DNA of 64,000 bases, taken from contig CAIIXF020000012.1 in the NCBI GenBank assembly GCA_903813345.2, positions 19,105,520-19,169,519 on the forward strand. The letters are read 5' to 3'. The notes under the pieces are model-generated. The model ran no database searches and was not told the origin of the DNA. It saw nothing but the letters and a program-made list of their open reading frames with translations. Origin of the DNA: Owenia fusiformis (taxonomy: Eukaryota; Annelida; Polychaeta; Sabellida; Oweniidae). The position numbers and the translations under genes were made by a program. Below are positions 11,867 to 22,315 of the stretch, piece after piece (position 1 is the stretch's first letter; each line of letters starts with the position of its first letter).

Positions 11867-14421
11867 TTAGGGTGGTCCAAAATATGGCGAAAAACCAACT
11901 TTCTTTCGGATCATCTTCCTCATTTGACTTACTGTTGTCCATGACTTAAAACACCTGCACACCAAATTTTGAGACCCAAATCCCATGGGAAATTTACCCA
12001 CGCTTCGACTGAAAATTCGGTTATTTCATGATTTTTTGCTATTTTCGATAAATTGCCATCTCCTTTTTCCTGGTATAAAATGTTTCTATTTTTTCATAAT
12101 AAACATTTTTGTAGGACTCTTTATTACTTAATAATACTTGGAGCCCAAACACCAAATTTTGAGACCCAAATCCCATGTGAAATTTACCCATGGTTTGACT
12201 GAAAAATTGTGATTTTCACAGTTTTTGTCCGATTTTCAATAGATTACTGTCTCCATTTTCCTGGTATAATATGTTTCTATTTTTTCATAATAAATATTTT
12301 TGGATGACTCTTTATTACTTCATAATACTAGGAACCCATACACCAAATTTTGAGACCCGAATCCCATGGGAAATTTACCCATGGTTTGACTGAAAAATAA
12401 TGATTTTCACATTTTTTCTGATTTTCAATAAATTGCTGTCTCCATTTTCCTGGTACGATATGTTTTTATAATAAACATTTTTGAGGACTCTTTATTACTT
12501 CATAATACTAAAAACCCATACACCAAATATCCACCAAATTTTGAGACCCAAATCCAATGAGAACGTTACCCATGCTTTGACTGAAAACTGGTGCTTATGA
12601 TAGCTTATGATGTCTGTTTTAGGGGCATAATATGTTAATAAACATTATGGTAATTCCTTCTTAATCCAAAGAAACACCTAAATATCAAGACTTTAAGTCT
12701 TATTGAAAGGCGACAAATTCAGTAGTTTGGGGAAAATTTAGGATCTTTTACTTGTACATTTATATACTGTGGTTAATATTAAGAAGTGATGACTCGACAG
12801 CAACTCAAATGCCTTGAAGATTTGGTTTGTTGGTTTCAGTAGGGATACATCACAGGACTTTGTTTGGATTTGTGTGAGATGTCATATTCTTTCTCACATC
12901 TTTGCAGGGTAAGGTCAAATATCAAATCTGATTTTCTTTGGAGAAATGATTTTTTGATTGATCAATGTATTAATGGCATGGTCTCTGTTGTAACCAGTAA
13001 GCCTGTACCAAATCTTCAAGGGATTCGAGCTTCCACTGAGCTTTGTCATTTCTCTGAAAATGTTCATGCCTTGAAAGTACACAATGTAGAAGATGGGAAG
13101 AGCAATGAGAAACACTTAAGGTAATTCTGTATGTTCAGAAATTTTAAGTGGAGTCCAATGTTATTTCTGGAACTCATTCCATACTTGGTCAGCTCTTTCA
13201 ATTTTACACTGAGTTCAAATATGTATTTAGATTATTAGCTGATGGTTAGTAATTTTCTATAATGTACTATGTGCTATGTTTATACACTGTTTGTGCATCT
13301 GAATGGAATGAGTTATGTGTTCCTGAAAAAACACGGGGCTCCAATTAGGAAGCCATTAAAATTGAAAATAAGGAATTACCTTAAAGTACTATATAACCAT
13401 CTTTCACGATGTAACATATGTAAGGCCAAACAGGATAATAAAGACAACGTGTAATACAATTTATTACAAATTGCACATCACACAACAATGATATGGTGCT
13501 CTAAACGACAAAAATCAAAAGTATATGATCAAAGCATACATGAATTTCCCATGGGGTTCAGGTCTAAACATTTGGTACATATTAAATGTATGGGTTCCTA
13601 GTATTAAGAACGTATTAATGTCCTCCTAAAATGTTTAAAAACTAAATATAAGATTAATGTTGATCTATTGAAAATAGGAGAAAATTCGCAGAAAATCACA
13701 AATTTTTGGTTGAAGCATGAATTAATTTCTCATGGGGCCAGGGTCTCAAAATTTGGTGCATATTTGGGGTATGGGTTCCTCGTATTATGAAGTAATAAAG
13801 AGTCCTCCCAAAATATTTATTATAAAAAATAGAAACATATAATACCAGGAAAATAGAGATGTATTGTATTGTATATGAAATAACCCAATTTTTCAGTCGA
13901 AGCGTGGGTAAATTTCCCATGGGATTTGGGTCTCAAAATTTGATGTATGGGTTCCTAAGTATTATGAAGTAATAAAGAGTCATCCAAAAATATTTATTAT
14001 GAAAAGACATCTACCATTTTATACCAGGAAAATGGAGATGGCAATTTATCGAAAATAGCAAAAAATCATGAAATAACCGAATTTTTCAGTCGAAGCGTGG
14101 GTAAATTTCCCATGGGATTTGGGTCTCAATATTTGGTGTATGGGTTCCTAGTATTATGAAGTAATAAAGAGTCCTACAAAAATGTTTATTATGAAAAAAT
14201 AGAAACATATTATACCAGGAAAAGGGAGATGACAATTTATCGAAAATAGCAAAAAATCATGAAATAACCGAATTTTCAGTCGAAGCGTGGGTAAATTTCC
14301 CATGTGATTTGGGTCTTAAAATTTGGTGTGCAGGTGTTTTAGGTCATGGACAACAGTAAGTGACATGAGGAAGATGATCTGAAACAAAGTTGGTTTTTCG
14401 CCATATTTTGGACCACCCTAA
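11867..14421. mobile_element. 2.55-kb element with long repeat-bearing inverted ends
   Basis: The ends are TTAGGGTGGTCCAAAATATG at 11867 and its complement ending at 14421. TACACA is directly duplicated outside (11861-11866 and 14422-14427). Each arm holds several ~200-bp units containing TTTGAGACCCAAATCCCATG and a TTCCTGGTATAA block, in opposite orientation in the two arms (about 11950-12620 and 13520-14330). The interior (12660-13500) has short ORFs on both strands, for example 12864-13124, with no family I recognise. It is non-autonomous. Confidence 0.75.
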
Positions 14422-14549
14422 TACACATGCTAACATATGTGGGTTACTAAAATTATACATTTAGGGAAAAATTTATCAAGATTTGAAGGACAAAATAGAT
14501 ACGGAGACAACTACGCACAGAAAGTGTTAGTTTACGTACTTTCGGTATT

Positions 14550-14985
14550 AGAGAGGTTTCGCACAACGTTTTTTAGCTCAACGTATCCGTATCCGTAACG
14601 TATTTACCAGATTTATGCGCAGTCCGTCCAATTTATACGTGCAGCAATACGGAAAACACGAAAAATGAGGCTTTTGTACGTTGGTCATTTACGCATCCCA
14701 TTTTATCATACAATTACATTGATTTTAGTTCTAAAAGTATCACTGTATGAACAAACACATTGTGTTGTTCAATATATGACTTAGATTTGGTGAATGGATT
14801 TGTTTATTGTTTGACATAAATCGAGTTTTCCAAATGGTATGTTCAATTCATTTTACACTGTGTGGAATGGTATTACAATAATCACAGTGTAGTTGCTTCG
14901 CACAACGTTTCAGCTGCCCGTATCAAAATCCGTAACGCATCGATGGAGCAAATGTGGACTCAATACGTTTGTGTTATCGACTGCA
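14550..14985. repeat. Harbinger terminal module, left copy (type 2)
   Basis: This ~435-bp module begins AGAGAGGTTTCGCACAACG and has a second internal TTCGCACAACGTTTCAGCT near 14897. It is inverted and well conserved relative to 21881-22315. Its flanks (about 14425-14549 and 14985-15130) are themselves inverted copies of each other, with CGGTATT facing AATACCG, so the module sits at the centre of a larger palindrome. Confidence 0.75.
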
Positions 14986-15168
14986 ATACCGAAAGTACGT
15001 AAAGTTGACACTTTTGTGCGTAGTTGTTTCCGCATCTATTTTTGTCCTTCAAATGTATATCAATTTCCCCTAAATGTTAAATTTAAGTGACCTACATAAT
15101 GTTTAGTGTATATCGTGCTAATTTTGATGAAAGGAACCAGGCTAATTAGTCAACTAATTTGATTATGA

Positions 15169-15486
15169 GTGAGTGGCCTGCAAATCGTACTTATAAACAG
15201 CACAATGAGCCTTCAATATTCATCCATAGCGCGTGGACTGCTGAACATCATGTCTCAAGATCAAGAAAGCGCCAAAAAACGTGTTTACTTTAGACTCAAA
15301 GACGACTTAGTCTTAGTGCGTTCTTCCCTGGCAAGAAATCCATGGGAGAATCCTCCCAATTGGGAGGCTGTTCGCCTCGACGTGTGTAAAAGTCTCCACG
15401 TTGATAGTTTACGAACTATTCGTGAGAGGATGGAACTCCTCATCAAATCGTTCAAGAGGGAGGACAGATTGCGGAAATCCAAGTAA
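15169..15486 (+). CDS. Myb/SANT-like DNA-binding protein of the Harbinger element
   Basis: The 105-aa ORF has a trihelix/SANT-like core with regularly spaced tryptophans and a charged C-terminal end (KDDLVLVRSSLARNPWENP, then NWEAVR, then RTIRERMELLIKSFKRED). Harbinger transposons usually encode such a protein next to the transposase, where it helps recruit transposase to the ends. It lies just inside the left type-2 terminal module and is convergent with the transposase at 19.9-21.0 kb. The methionine before SQDQESAKK may be the real start. A GTAAGA directly at the ORF end (about 15483) could be a splice donor to a further exon that I could not find. Confidence 0.6.
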   Translation: MSGLQIVLINSTMSLQYSSIARGLLNIMSQDQESAKKRVYFRLKDDLVLVRSSLARNPWENPPNWEAVRLDVCKSLHVDSLRTIRERMELLIKSFKREDRLRKSK

Positions 15487-15571
15487 GACGAAACGTTTTA
15501 TGATCTTATCTCCCGGATTTAATCTTTAAAGTTTCAATATTCTTGTAGGTCATTTAGGTAGTTCTCCTTAA

Positions 15572-16327
15572 GGTGCCATGGAAGTTAACAGGAAATGACG
15601 AAACAGGAAGTGAATTTTTTTTTTGCATTTTTGGACATTTTTTGAACAAAGATAACAGAGTTCTGGTTTGACCTCCAGTCAATTTAACTATTTCCACATA
15701 TCATTTACATGACCAGGATCACAATGCGCATGGTCAGAATGACCCTAAACATGATGAAATAACCTTTTTAGCCTTTTGAAAGGGTGACTGAAAAAAGCTA
15801 AAAGTAGGAGCGTAGGGAAGGTCACTGAACAGAATCTTTTGAATTTTTCAGAAAATGTGTCCAATATAATGCTCTAACTAGTACAATCTTTGAAATTTTA
15901 GAAAATTGTCTTAAACAAAAATGGCGGTCATAAAAATGAAAATAGATCGCTTTTCAAATCAGTTTTTTCATTTTTTTTCTTTTTCTATGAATGATATCAA
16001 ATTTTCAAAGATTGTATCATTTAGAGCAATATATTGGGCACATTTTCTGAAAAATTCAAAAGATTCTGTTCAGTGACCTTCCCTACGCTCCTACTTTTAG
16101 CTTTTTTTCAGTCACACTTTCAAAGGGCTAAAAAGGTTATTTCATCATGTTTAGGGTCATTCTGACCATGCACATTGTGATCCTGGTCATGTAAATGATA
16201 TGTGGAAATAGTTAAATTGACTGGAGGTCAAACCAGAACTCTGTTATCTTTATTCAAAAAATATCTAAAAATGCAAAAAAAATTGTCACTTCCTGTTTTG
16301 TCATTTCCTGTTAAGTTCCATAGCACC
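15572..16327. mobile_element. Fold-back element flanked by TTAA (piggyBac-like MITE)
   Basis: Two ~370-bp arms are inverted copies along nearly their whole length, starting GGTGCCATGGAAGTTAACAG and ending with the matching complement. TTAA lies on both sides (15568-15571 and 16328-16331). TTAA duplication is the piggyBac signature. It has no ORF and would fold into a very long hairpin. Confidence 0.75.
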
Positions 16328-16332
16328 TTAAT

Positions 16333-17779
16333 CACGGTGTTATAGCATGACAGATACGACAAGGCAATTGGCCAAATTTTGCGGTAACGATAACAAAAAA
16401 TGGCGGACGGGAAAGACAGCATGTCCTCTTTTTCGCCTGTAGGCAAGATTCACAGATAAGCTTTCCTTTTCAACTAGTTCCATTCGGTGATGCATATGTG
16501 AATGGTTTTAAAGATTGAGTTAAATCTGTCGTGTGGTCTACAAGAAGCAGAATATAAGCTGTAAACCTACCCAGCTGAGATTTCGAAGTTCATAATTTTT
16601 AGTCCTTTTTCGTGTTTTCTCAGTATATGTGCCTCAGAGCCACTCAAAATACTAACTGTACGTAAACTGTGCATAAACAAGCCATAAAATGACAAATGCA
16701 GAACAGAAATGTGGTAAATATTGTAGATAATAAGGTTTCAATCGCAAGGTCGTTAGACAGATACGTATGTATTGCATGCTTTTTTATGGACAGCAACGCA
16801 TTGTATTAGTTTTACATTAGATGTTAGCGGACGGTTACATGCAAGTTTTCAGGACTCGCAAGAGACGCTCTTGCTTGAGCCTCTATAGGGCAAGGAAAAA
16901 ATAGCGAAAGCCAATGAAAGTGAAAATTATTGTAATGAAGAGGCAAAGGAAGAAATTAGTAACAACGAACAGGCGACGGAAGAAACAACTCCAAATTAAT
17001 TGATGATGTCATAAGTGACATTAGACATATATTACCACTATTACAAATCATATTCAGCTGTTTATGTCACCATCTTCATAATAGTACAATAACGTCATTT
17101 CTGCGGGCAATATGAAATATTGGACCAAGGGCCGCAGGCCCAAGGTCCAATATTTCACTATTTTGCCCGCAGAAATGACGTTATTACCATTATTACCACC
17201 GTTATTATAGCTTACAAAACTCAAATCCGGTTGAAAAACATTTCAATTTTGGATCACAAGCGATATGAAATGATTCGGTTTTACATATATGAACGAGGTT
17301 CGCGTAACTGTCTATCAATTTTTGGCGTATCCGCAAATTCAAAATACATTATTATGGCTTGAGTAGAACATATTAAGTGGTTTACAATGCTTAATTGGCT
17401 TTGTATGATCGTATGTAGGTTACATTTATATACACCAAGGTTGTTGCGCAATGTAGAGCATGTCCTAACGAAGAAAAGAAACAAATTACTAAATTTTATG
17501 AAGTTTTGAATTTCAAACTCGACAGTTTTTCGCTTATTTCATGTTATCCATGGGCGTCGATTTGCAAAGACTATGTTCAAAATAAACATTACTGAATGCA
17601 TCACCGAATGCGACGCTTACATAAATCTTTCATGCTTTTATTGATACGCAGTAGTAGAACATAATGCACCTACCTTAGCTTTCTGTTTCATCGTGGCCAT
17701 TTTATTGGATAAATCAGTGATCGTATACGACTAACCTCGTTTTCAGAGGTGGCGTATCTGTCATGCTATAACACCGTGT
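16333..17779. mobile_element. 1.45-kb TIR element (CACGGTG termini), small copy
   Basis: The left end CACGGTGTTATAGCATGACA is matched by its complement ending at 17779 over about 26 bp. TTAAT flanks both sides (16328-16332 and 17780-17784). A longer inverted relative is at about 44847-48204. The heptamer CACGGTG plus a 5-bp duplication resembles Transib/RAG-type ends, but TTAA targeting is an alternative reading. No intact transposase is visible. A short acidic reading near 16890-17000 (repeated glutamate codons) matches the corresponding part of the larger copy. Confidence 0.6.
17089..17190. repeat. Strong inverted repeat (hairpin)
   Basis: AATAACGTCATTTCTGCGGG at the left is complementary to the right arm. 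The arms are about 40 bp with small interruptions, around the centre GGGCCGCAGGCCC. It lies within the small CACGGTG element. Confidence 0.7.
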
Positions 17780-17939
17780 TAATATAAGTACATGTAATTA
17801 TATCAATTATATCAATATCAAGTTAGCAATTGTATGATTGGCCATACACGTCTTCTTATCAGACAAGGCAATCACTGAATACCTAACGATAATTAATGCC
17901 ATCATCTGTGTATATCAAAAACCCATGCACAATTAGCAT

Positions 17940-19330
17940 GTTACACCTAAGCTGTCTTTGGCAGGGCCGTCAGATGGGGGGGGGGGGGGGGGGGGGTTCT
18001 ATGGATGCGACCGCATACCCCCTAGACAACATCTTATTCAGTCTTAATTTTTTTGAAATTTGGAATGAAAATTCTCATTCAGTCTATTGGATATAGACTA
18101 GCACCCCCCCCCGATAAAGAAATTGTAAAATTTTCTAGAGGGAGTGGGCCACCCTCACACCCCCACAAAACAATTGAAGTTATTTTATACATTGTCTCAG
18201 ACACTTTTAAAGTGCCCAGACATCATCAAATAGCTCCTTACTATAGTCAGCATTTAACACTTGCTTCCTCTCTAGCACCCCCACCTCACCTCCACCTCTT
18301 AGTATGTATCTAACAGACTGACTATAGAAGTCAGTCTGTTATGATGTACTACTGTCCTGTGGAAATTGCAGTGAAATTTTCTGCAAAAAATTGTCAATTT
18401 GAGGAAGCATTAGTTAAAAAAAAAACATTTTATCACTTCAATTAACTAGTAAGGTACAATTAATTAAATGCAATAATAACACAACATATTAGGTGGAAAT
18501 AAAGCTAGTTGAAGTAACAAATATGCAAATTAATTCACTCCCGCCATTTTGAATAGCCATTTTGAATATCACTTCCTATGTAAACAAATATTTTTTGTTA
18601 ACAAATTTAAACATACTATATGTATAGTCTGAATATTATTCAGACTAAATAGGATATAGTCTACTCCCCCCTGGTTCCCTAATTTACACCCCCCCCCATA
18701 AAAAAGTCAATGTGTCTTATTGAATCATACACTTTGAAAGTTCCAAGAAAGCACAAGATAGCATTTTAAAATTGTAACTTTTTCTAGGGGGACCAATATA
18801 CAAAACAATTGAAAATTTTGAATTTATTTTATGTTTTTTTCTCAGATACGTTTAAAGTTCACAGACACCATTTAATAGCACCTTGATATGGTCAATGTTT
18901 CTTGGAGACAACCCCTAGCTCCCATCTGGCACCCCACCTCACTCTCTGGCATCCCGCAATAAAAGATCATTTTATTGACTCATACAATTTGACAGTGCTC
19001 AGAAAGCACCAAATAGCATCTCAAAAGTGTACAATTTTCTAGGGGGAGCGGGCCACTAATCACGTCCCCATAAAACAATTTAAAAGCTTGGAAGTTGCAT
19101 TTGTTCAATGCCCAGAATTAACATCAATAGCACCTTGATATGGTCAATATTTATTGGGGACAAACAATAAAGTGCCCAGAAAGCACCAAATAGCATATTA
19201 AAATCGTAAAATGTTCTAACGTAGTGGGCCACCCCACACATCCCACCAAAACAATTAGAACAATTCTGAATTCCATTTATTGTCTCAGACACTTTTAAAG
19301 TGCCCAGATATCATCAAATAGCACCTTTTG
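17940..19330. repeat. Degenerate tandem repeats with a 21-G run
   Basis: A run of 21 G occupies 17976-17996. Diverged units follow near 18130, 18780, 19040 and 19220. They share AGGGGGAG.GGGCCAC, ACAAAACAATT, TCTCAGACACTTTTAAAGTG and CATCAAATAGCACC. A compact 31-bp hairpin (TAACAGACTGACT and complement) is at 18311-18341. No coding potential was recognised. Confidence 0.55.
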
Positions 19331-19910
19331 GGAGGGAGGTTTGATACGTTTTCTCTAAAGTGTAGTTCAAAAGATATATTATGAATCTTAATGTACTTCA
19401 CATTTGAAACTGTTCTTCCATAGCGGTCAATAATTTAACATTATTTTTTATTAAAATAAATAAAAACGACCCATTACATCCAGATCTCATTAATACCTTC
19501 AGGGTTATGCTGAAGATATGGAAATATTATCGTATCACTATATCGTGCCATTAATAAGAAATGATACATTTAGAGTTTGATTTTGTCGTTTCCAATAGCT
19601 TTTACTAGCGTCATTGGACGTCAAACAGAAGTTAAGGTTACCCGCTACTGATTAATCTCATTGCACGGAGTAGGTGAATTTCTTTGGTATAATGAAACAT
19701 GTGATTTAAATATAAATTGTGAAGTTTTCTTGGTGTGTTTTAGAAAAATAGCATGCTCCACCACAGCGGACAGATTTTTCGATTCCAATCAGCGATATGG
19801 TGTTTTTGCAATAATAAAGTTGTTTAATTATCAATTGTTTTAACAGTTGACAGTTTTCTATGATTGTTCATGTTTAGTCTCAAAATGTTTGGTTTGTTAC
19901 ACAATCATGT

Positions 19911-20967
19911 TCATCTATGAATGTAGTATTCAAGTAACAGAGGTTCAGTGTTAAAGTAAGTATTCACTTGACTACCATAAAGGCATGTATGCACATTGGT
20001 TAAAAAAGCTCCATTTTTGTAATACTTAGCTATTGGAGATAAAAGTATTTTGAGATTCTTTTTAAAGTCCAAAAAAGCAAATTCCCTGATGATTTTTCCG
20101 AAACCTTTCAACGCTTTCCCTCACAGAACTCATACTTCTATTGAATTGGGCCTGTTGAGGGGTCACATCGGGTCCTCTAAATGGGGTAATAAGATGGGGA
20201 GTTCGGGGGTACGCGGGGTCTCCATAAATCGACATGGGTTCCCCGTTAGGCAGGCTTTTTGTTTCAAGTGCATCCAGGATATTACTGCAACGCAGCATTG
20301 AGGCATCGTGCCGGGACCCCTCAACAGGCCCATACAAATTTGTAATAATGCCATTGGGTAATATGATAGACTGAAATTTAAGACAGTGTTCCCTTTTATG
20401 CCCACTGTAGAAATGACGCTGCCCTTCCTGTGGACGAGCACATGGTCTTGGAGTCCCATCAATAAAACCGTAACAGTTTATAAGAGGGGCATCTTTAGCC
20501 TGAATCGCGCGAGCATATCGTTGTAAATCTGGAATGGTCATCCATGGCTGGTTAAACTCTGTTAAAAGAGGTCCAAAATGTTCATACACGTAGTTGTTCA
20601 CTGTGTTTATCAAAATCAAAGTTGTCGACAGATCCACACCAAACATCCCATTGATGTCCCACAGTCGATTTGGGTACACAAGACGGCGAAGTAAAAGGCA
20701 CAAGCCCTCGATGCCACTACACGAACATCGGTTATAACCAGTGAATACGTTTGGTAACTCCATGACCTGAGATATCCTGAATAAATCATCTTTTTCAAAT
20801 CGAAACAAGAGACTGCACTCTTCATTTGATAGACTTTCCAGATTTATTCTGAATGCGTTAATACCATCACGCCTATCTTCCTCAAATAAGTGATATAGGA
20901 GGAGTGTTTCCTCGTCATCCTTGTCATCAATAATAGCGGCCGCGGTGACTGGGTCAATGCCTGCCAT
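19911..20967 (-). pseudogene. PIF/Harbinger transposase (DDE_Tnp_4 / HARBI1-like), one frameshift
   Basis: From ATG 20967 an ORF of 301 codons carries the Harbinger nuclease motifs: GFIDGT (D170), a YSGHKREHCLK block, EGSRHDASML (D221), YGDPAYP (D250) and VRESVE (E284/E287). These supply the expected acidic triad, though which residues are catalytic is inferred. The ORF ends early at 20062. The family's C-terminal block (REFAFLDFKKNLKILLSP, then LLTNVHTCLYGSQ-type sequence) continues in another frame to 19911. A single-base shift near 20105-20111 therefore breaks the gene. The role is a nuclease cutting element ends, with the Myb-like partner at 15.2 kb. It is recent enough to be readable but probably inactive. 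Confidence 0.88.
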
Positions 20968-21289
20968 ATGTACAGTTGTCGAAGATCACACTACTAGAAT
21001 GAAATAAAATAGTGAATTAGGCTAACTACTATTACCCCATGGTTACAATGATATAGATCGAACATTACTTGAAAATATAATTGATATTTGGATCAGGATA
21101 TCATATTTTAGCAAAGAATTCCCAAACGATCGAATATCACTCCTTAAAAAGAGGCAAAGCTGGTTGAATGGGGTATGCTATTTAGGATTGGTACTGAATG
21201 GGGATGGGACTGCTGTCAACGTATCTATAGTTCGTCAGTATAAATACCTCGAAGTTATATTGTATACCATAGAAAATATAGTCTGGTAA

Positions 21290-21520
21290 CATGCATCCTT
21301 GGACTATATATCCCGGTGTAAAAGGGTAGGAGGTCCTATCAAATTATGGTCCTACTCTCCATTGATTTATATAGTGACCTAATCACAACTCTTTCCCTTA
21401 TTATTTTATACACAATCAGGGCCAGTAAGGGCCGTTTGGAAAGGGGACCATAATCCCCAGGGGACCATAATTTCTTTCACACCGGGACTATATATTCAGG
21501 GAGATTATAGTATATTCACT
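21290..21520. repeat. Imperfect inverted repeat
   Basis: GGACTATATATCCCGGTGTA near 21301 and its complement near 21475, together with AATTATGGTCC and GGACCATAATT, face each other around a central 80-bp spacer. It is probably a small MITE relic between the transposase and the right end. Confidence 0.5.
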
Positions 21521-21756
21521 CTTGACACCGGAAATGATCCAGAGTTTTTTCTTCCAATGTTATCCCATGTTTAGAGACAGAATGTACTATTATTCTATGT
21601 TCACGAAATGATATGAGGGGCAAAATAACATAAATCGATATTGCCAAATTACACGACATGAGTGAACAAAATCTTACCTTTTTGAGAAGATATAACTGTT
21701 GTGTTACTTCCACAGGAAATGAATGTTATTGTCAAGGTCACGGCTTGAGATACGTT

Positions 21757-21877
21757 TTGTGGATTACGTGCTAAAAAAACGTACTGCGAAACGAAAATTT
21801 TCGAATAACGTATCCGTAAACGTAACGAGATACGGATGCGGATACGTTTTAGCAAACCCGTTGTGCGAAACCTCTCT
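21757..21877. repeat. Harbinger terminal repeat, type 1 right copy
   Basis: This is the inverse complement of 8748-8860 (shared CATCCGCATCCGTATCTCG and CCGTAAACGTAACGAG blocks). It ends CCTCTCT and is followed by ATT at 21878-21880. It shows that an element of 8748-21877 is also a possible unit. Confidence 0.7.
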
Positions 21878-21880
21878 ATT

Positions 21881-22315
21881 GCTGCTGGTATCACATACGT
21901 ATTGAGTACACTTTTACTCCATCGATGCGTTACGGATTTTGATACGGGTAGCTAAAACGTTGTGCGAAACATGTACACTGTAATTATTGCAATACCATTC
22001 CATACAGTGTAAAATGAATTGAACATACCATTTGAAAAACTCTATTTATTTCAAACAATAAACCAATTCAGTCACCAAATTTTAGTCAAATTATACACAG
22101 CACACTGTGCTTGTTCAGATAGTGATACCTTTAGAACTAAAAACAATATAATCGGAGGGTAAAATCGGATACGTAAATGATCAACGTACAAAAGCCTCAT
22201 TTTTCGTGTTTTCCGTATCATTTCACGTATAAATTGAACTGACTACGCATAAATCTGGTAAATACGTTACGGATACGGATCCGTGGAGCTAAAAAACGTT
22301 TTGCGAAACCTCTCT
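21881..22315. repeat. Harbinger terminal module, right copy (type 2)
   Basis: Inverted copy of 14550-14985. It ends GCGAAACCTCTCT directly against the ATT duplication and the coding sequence of the glycosyltransferase. Confidence 0.75.

Larger units (their letters stand above)
8748..22315. mobile_element. PIF/Harbinger composite DNA transposon, 13.6 kb
   Basis: Both outer ends read AGAGAGGTTTCGCAAAACG inward and are flanked by ATT (8745-8747 and 22316-22318). Removing the element plus one ATT restores the glycosyltransferase frame exactly, so these are the true insertion limits. A 3-bp A/T-rich duplication fits Harbinger. Related internal ends, also next to ATT, occur at 14550 and 21877. The terminal sequence at 8748-8860 pairs with 21757-21877, and 14550-14985 pairs with 21881-22315. 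The two pairs cross rather than nest, so one element has been inserted or recombined into another. Cargo includes a Myb/SANT-like gene, a transposase and several nested elements, listed separately. The parts at 8860-9430, 9900-10080, 11040-11860 and 19330-19910 show nothing recognisable. Confidence 0.85.

Noticed and set aside
12864-13124. 86-codon ORF inside the 11867-14421 element
   Set aside because: Comparable ORFs occur on the opposite strand. No transposase motif or homology was recognised, so it is not called as a gene.
20163-20825. Smaller ORFs overlapping the transposase in other frames
   Set aside because: They are shadow frames of the Harbinger transposase, which has clear family motifs.
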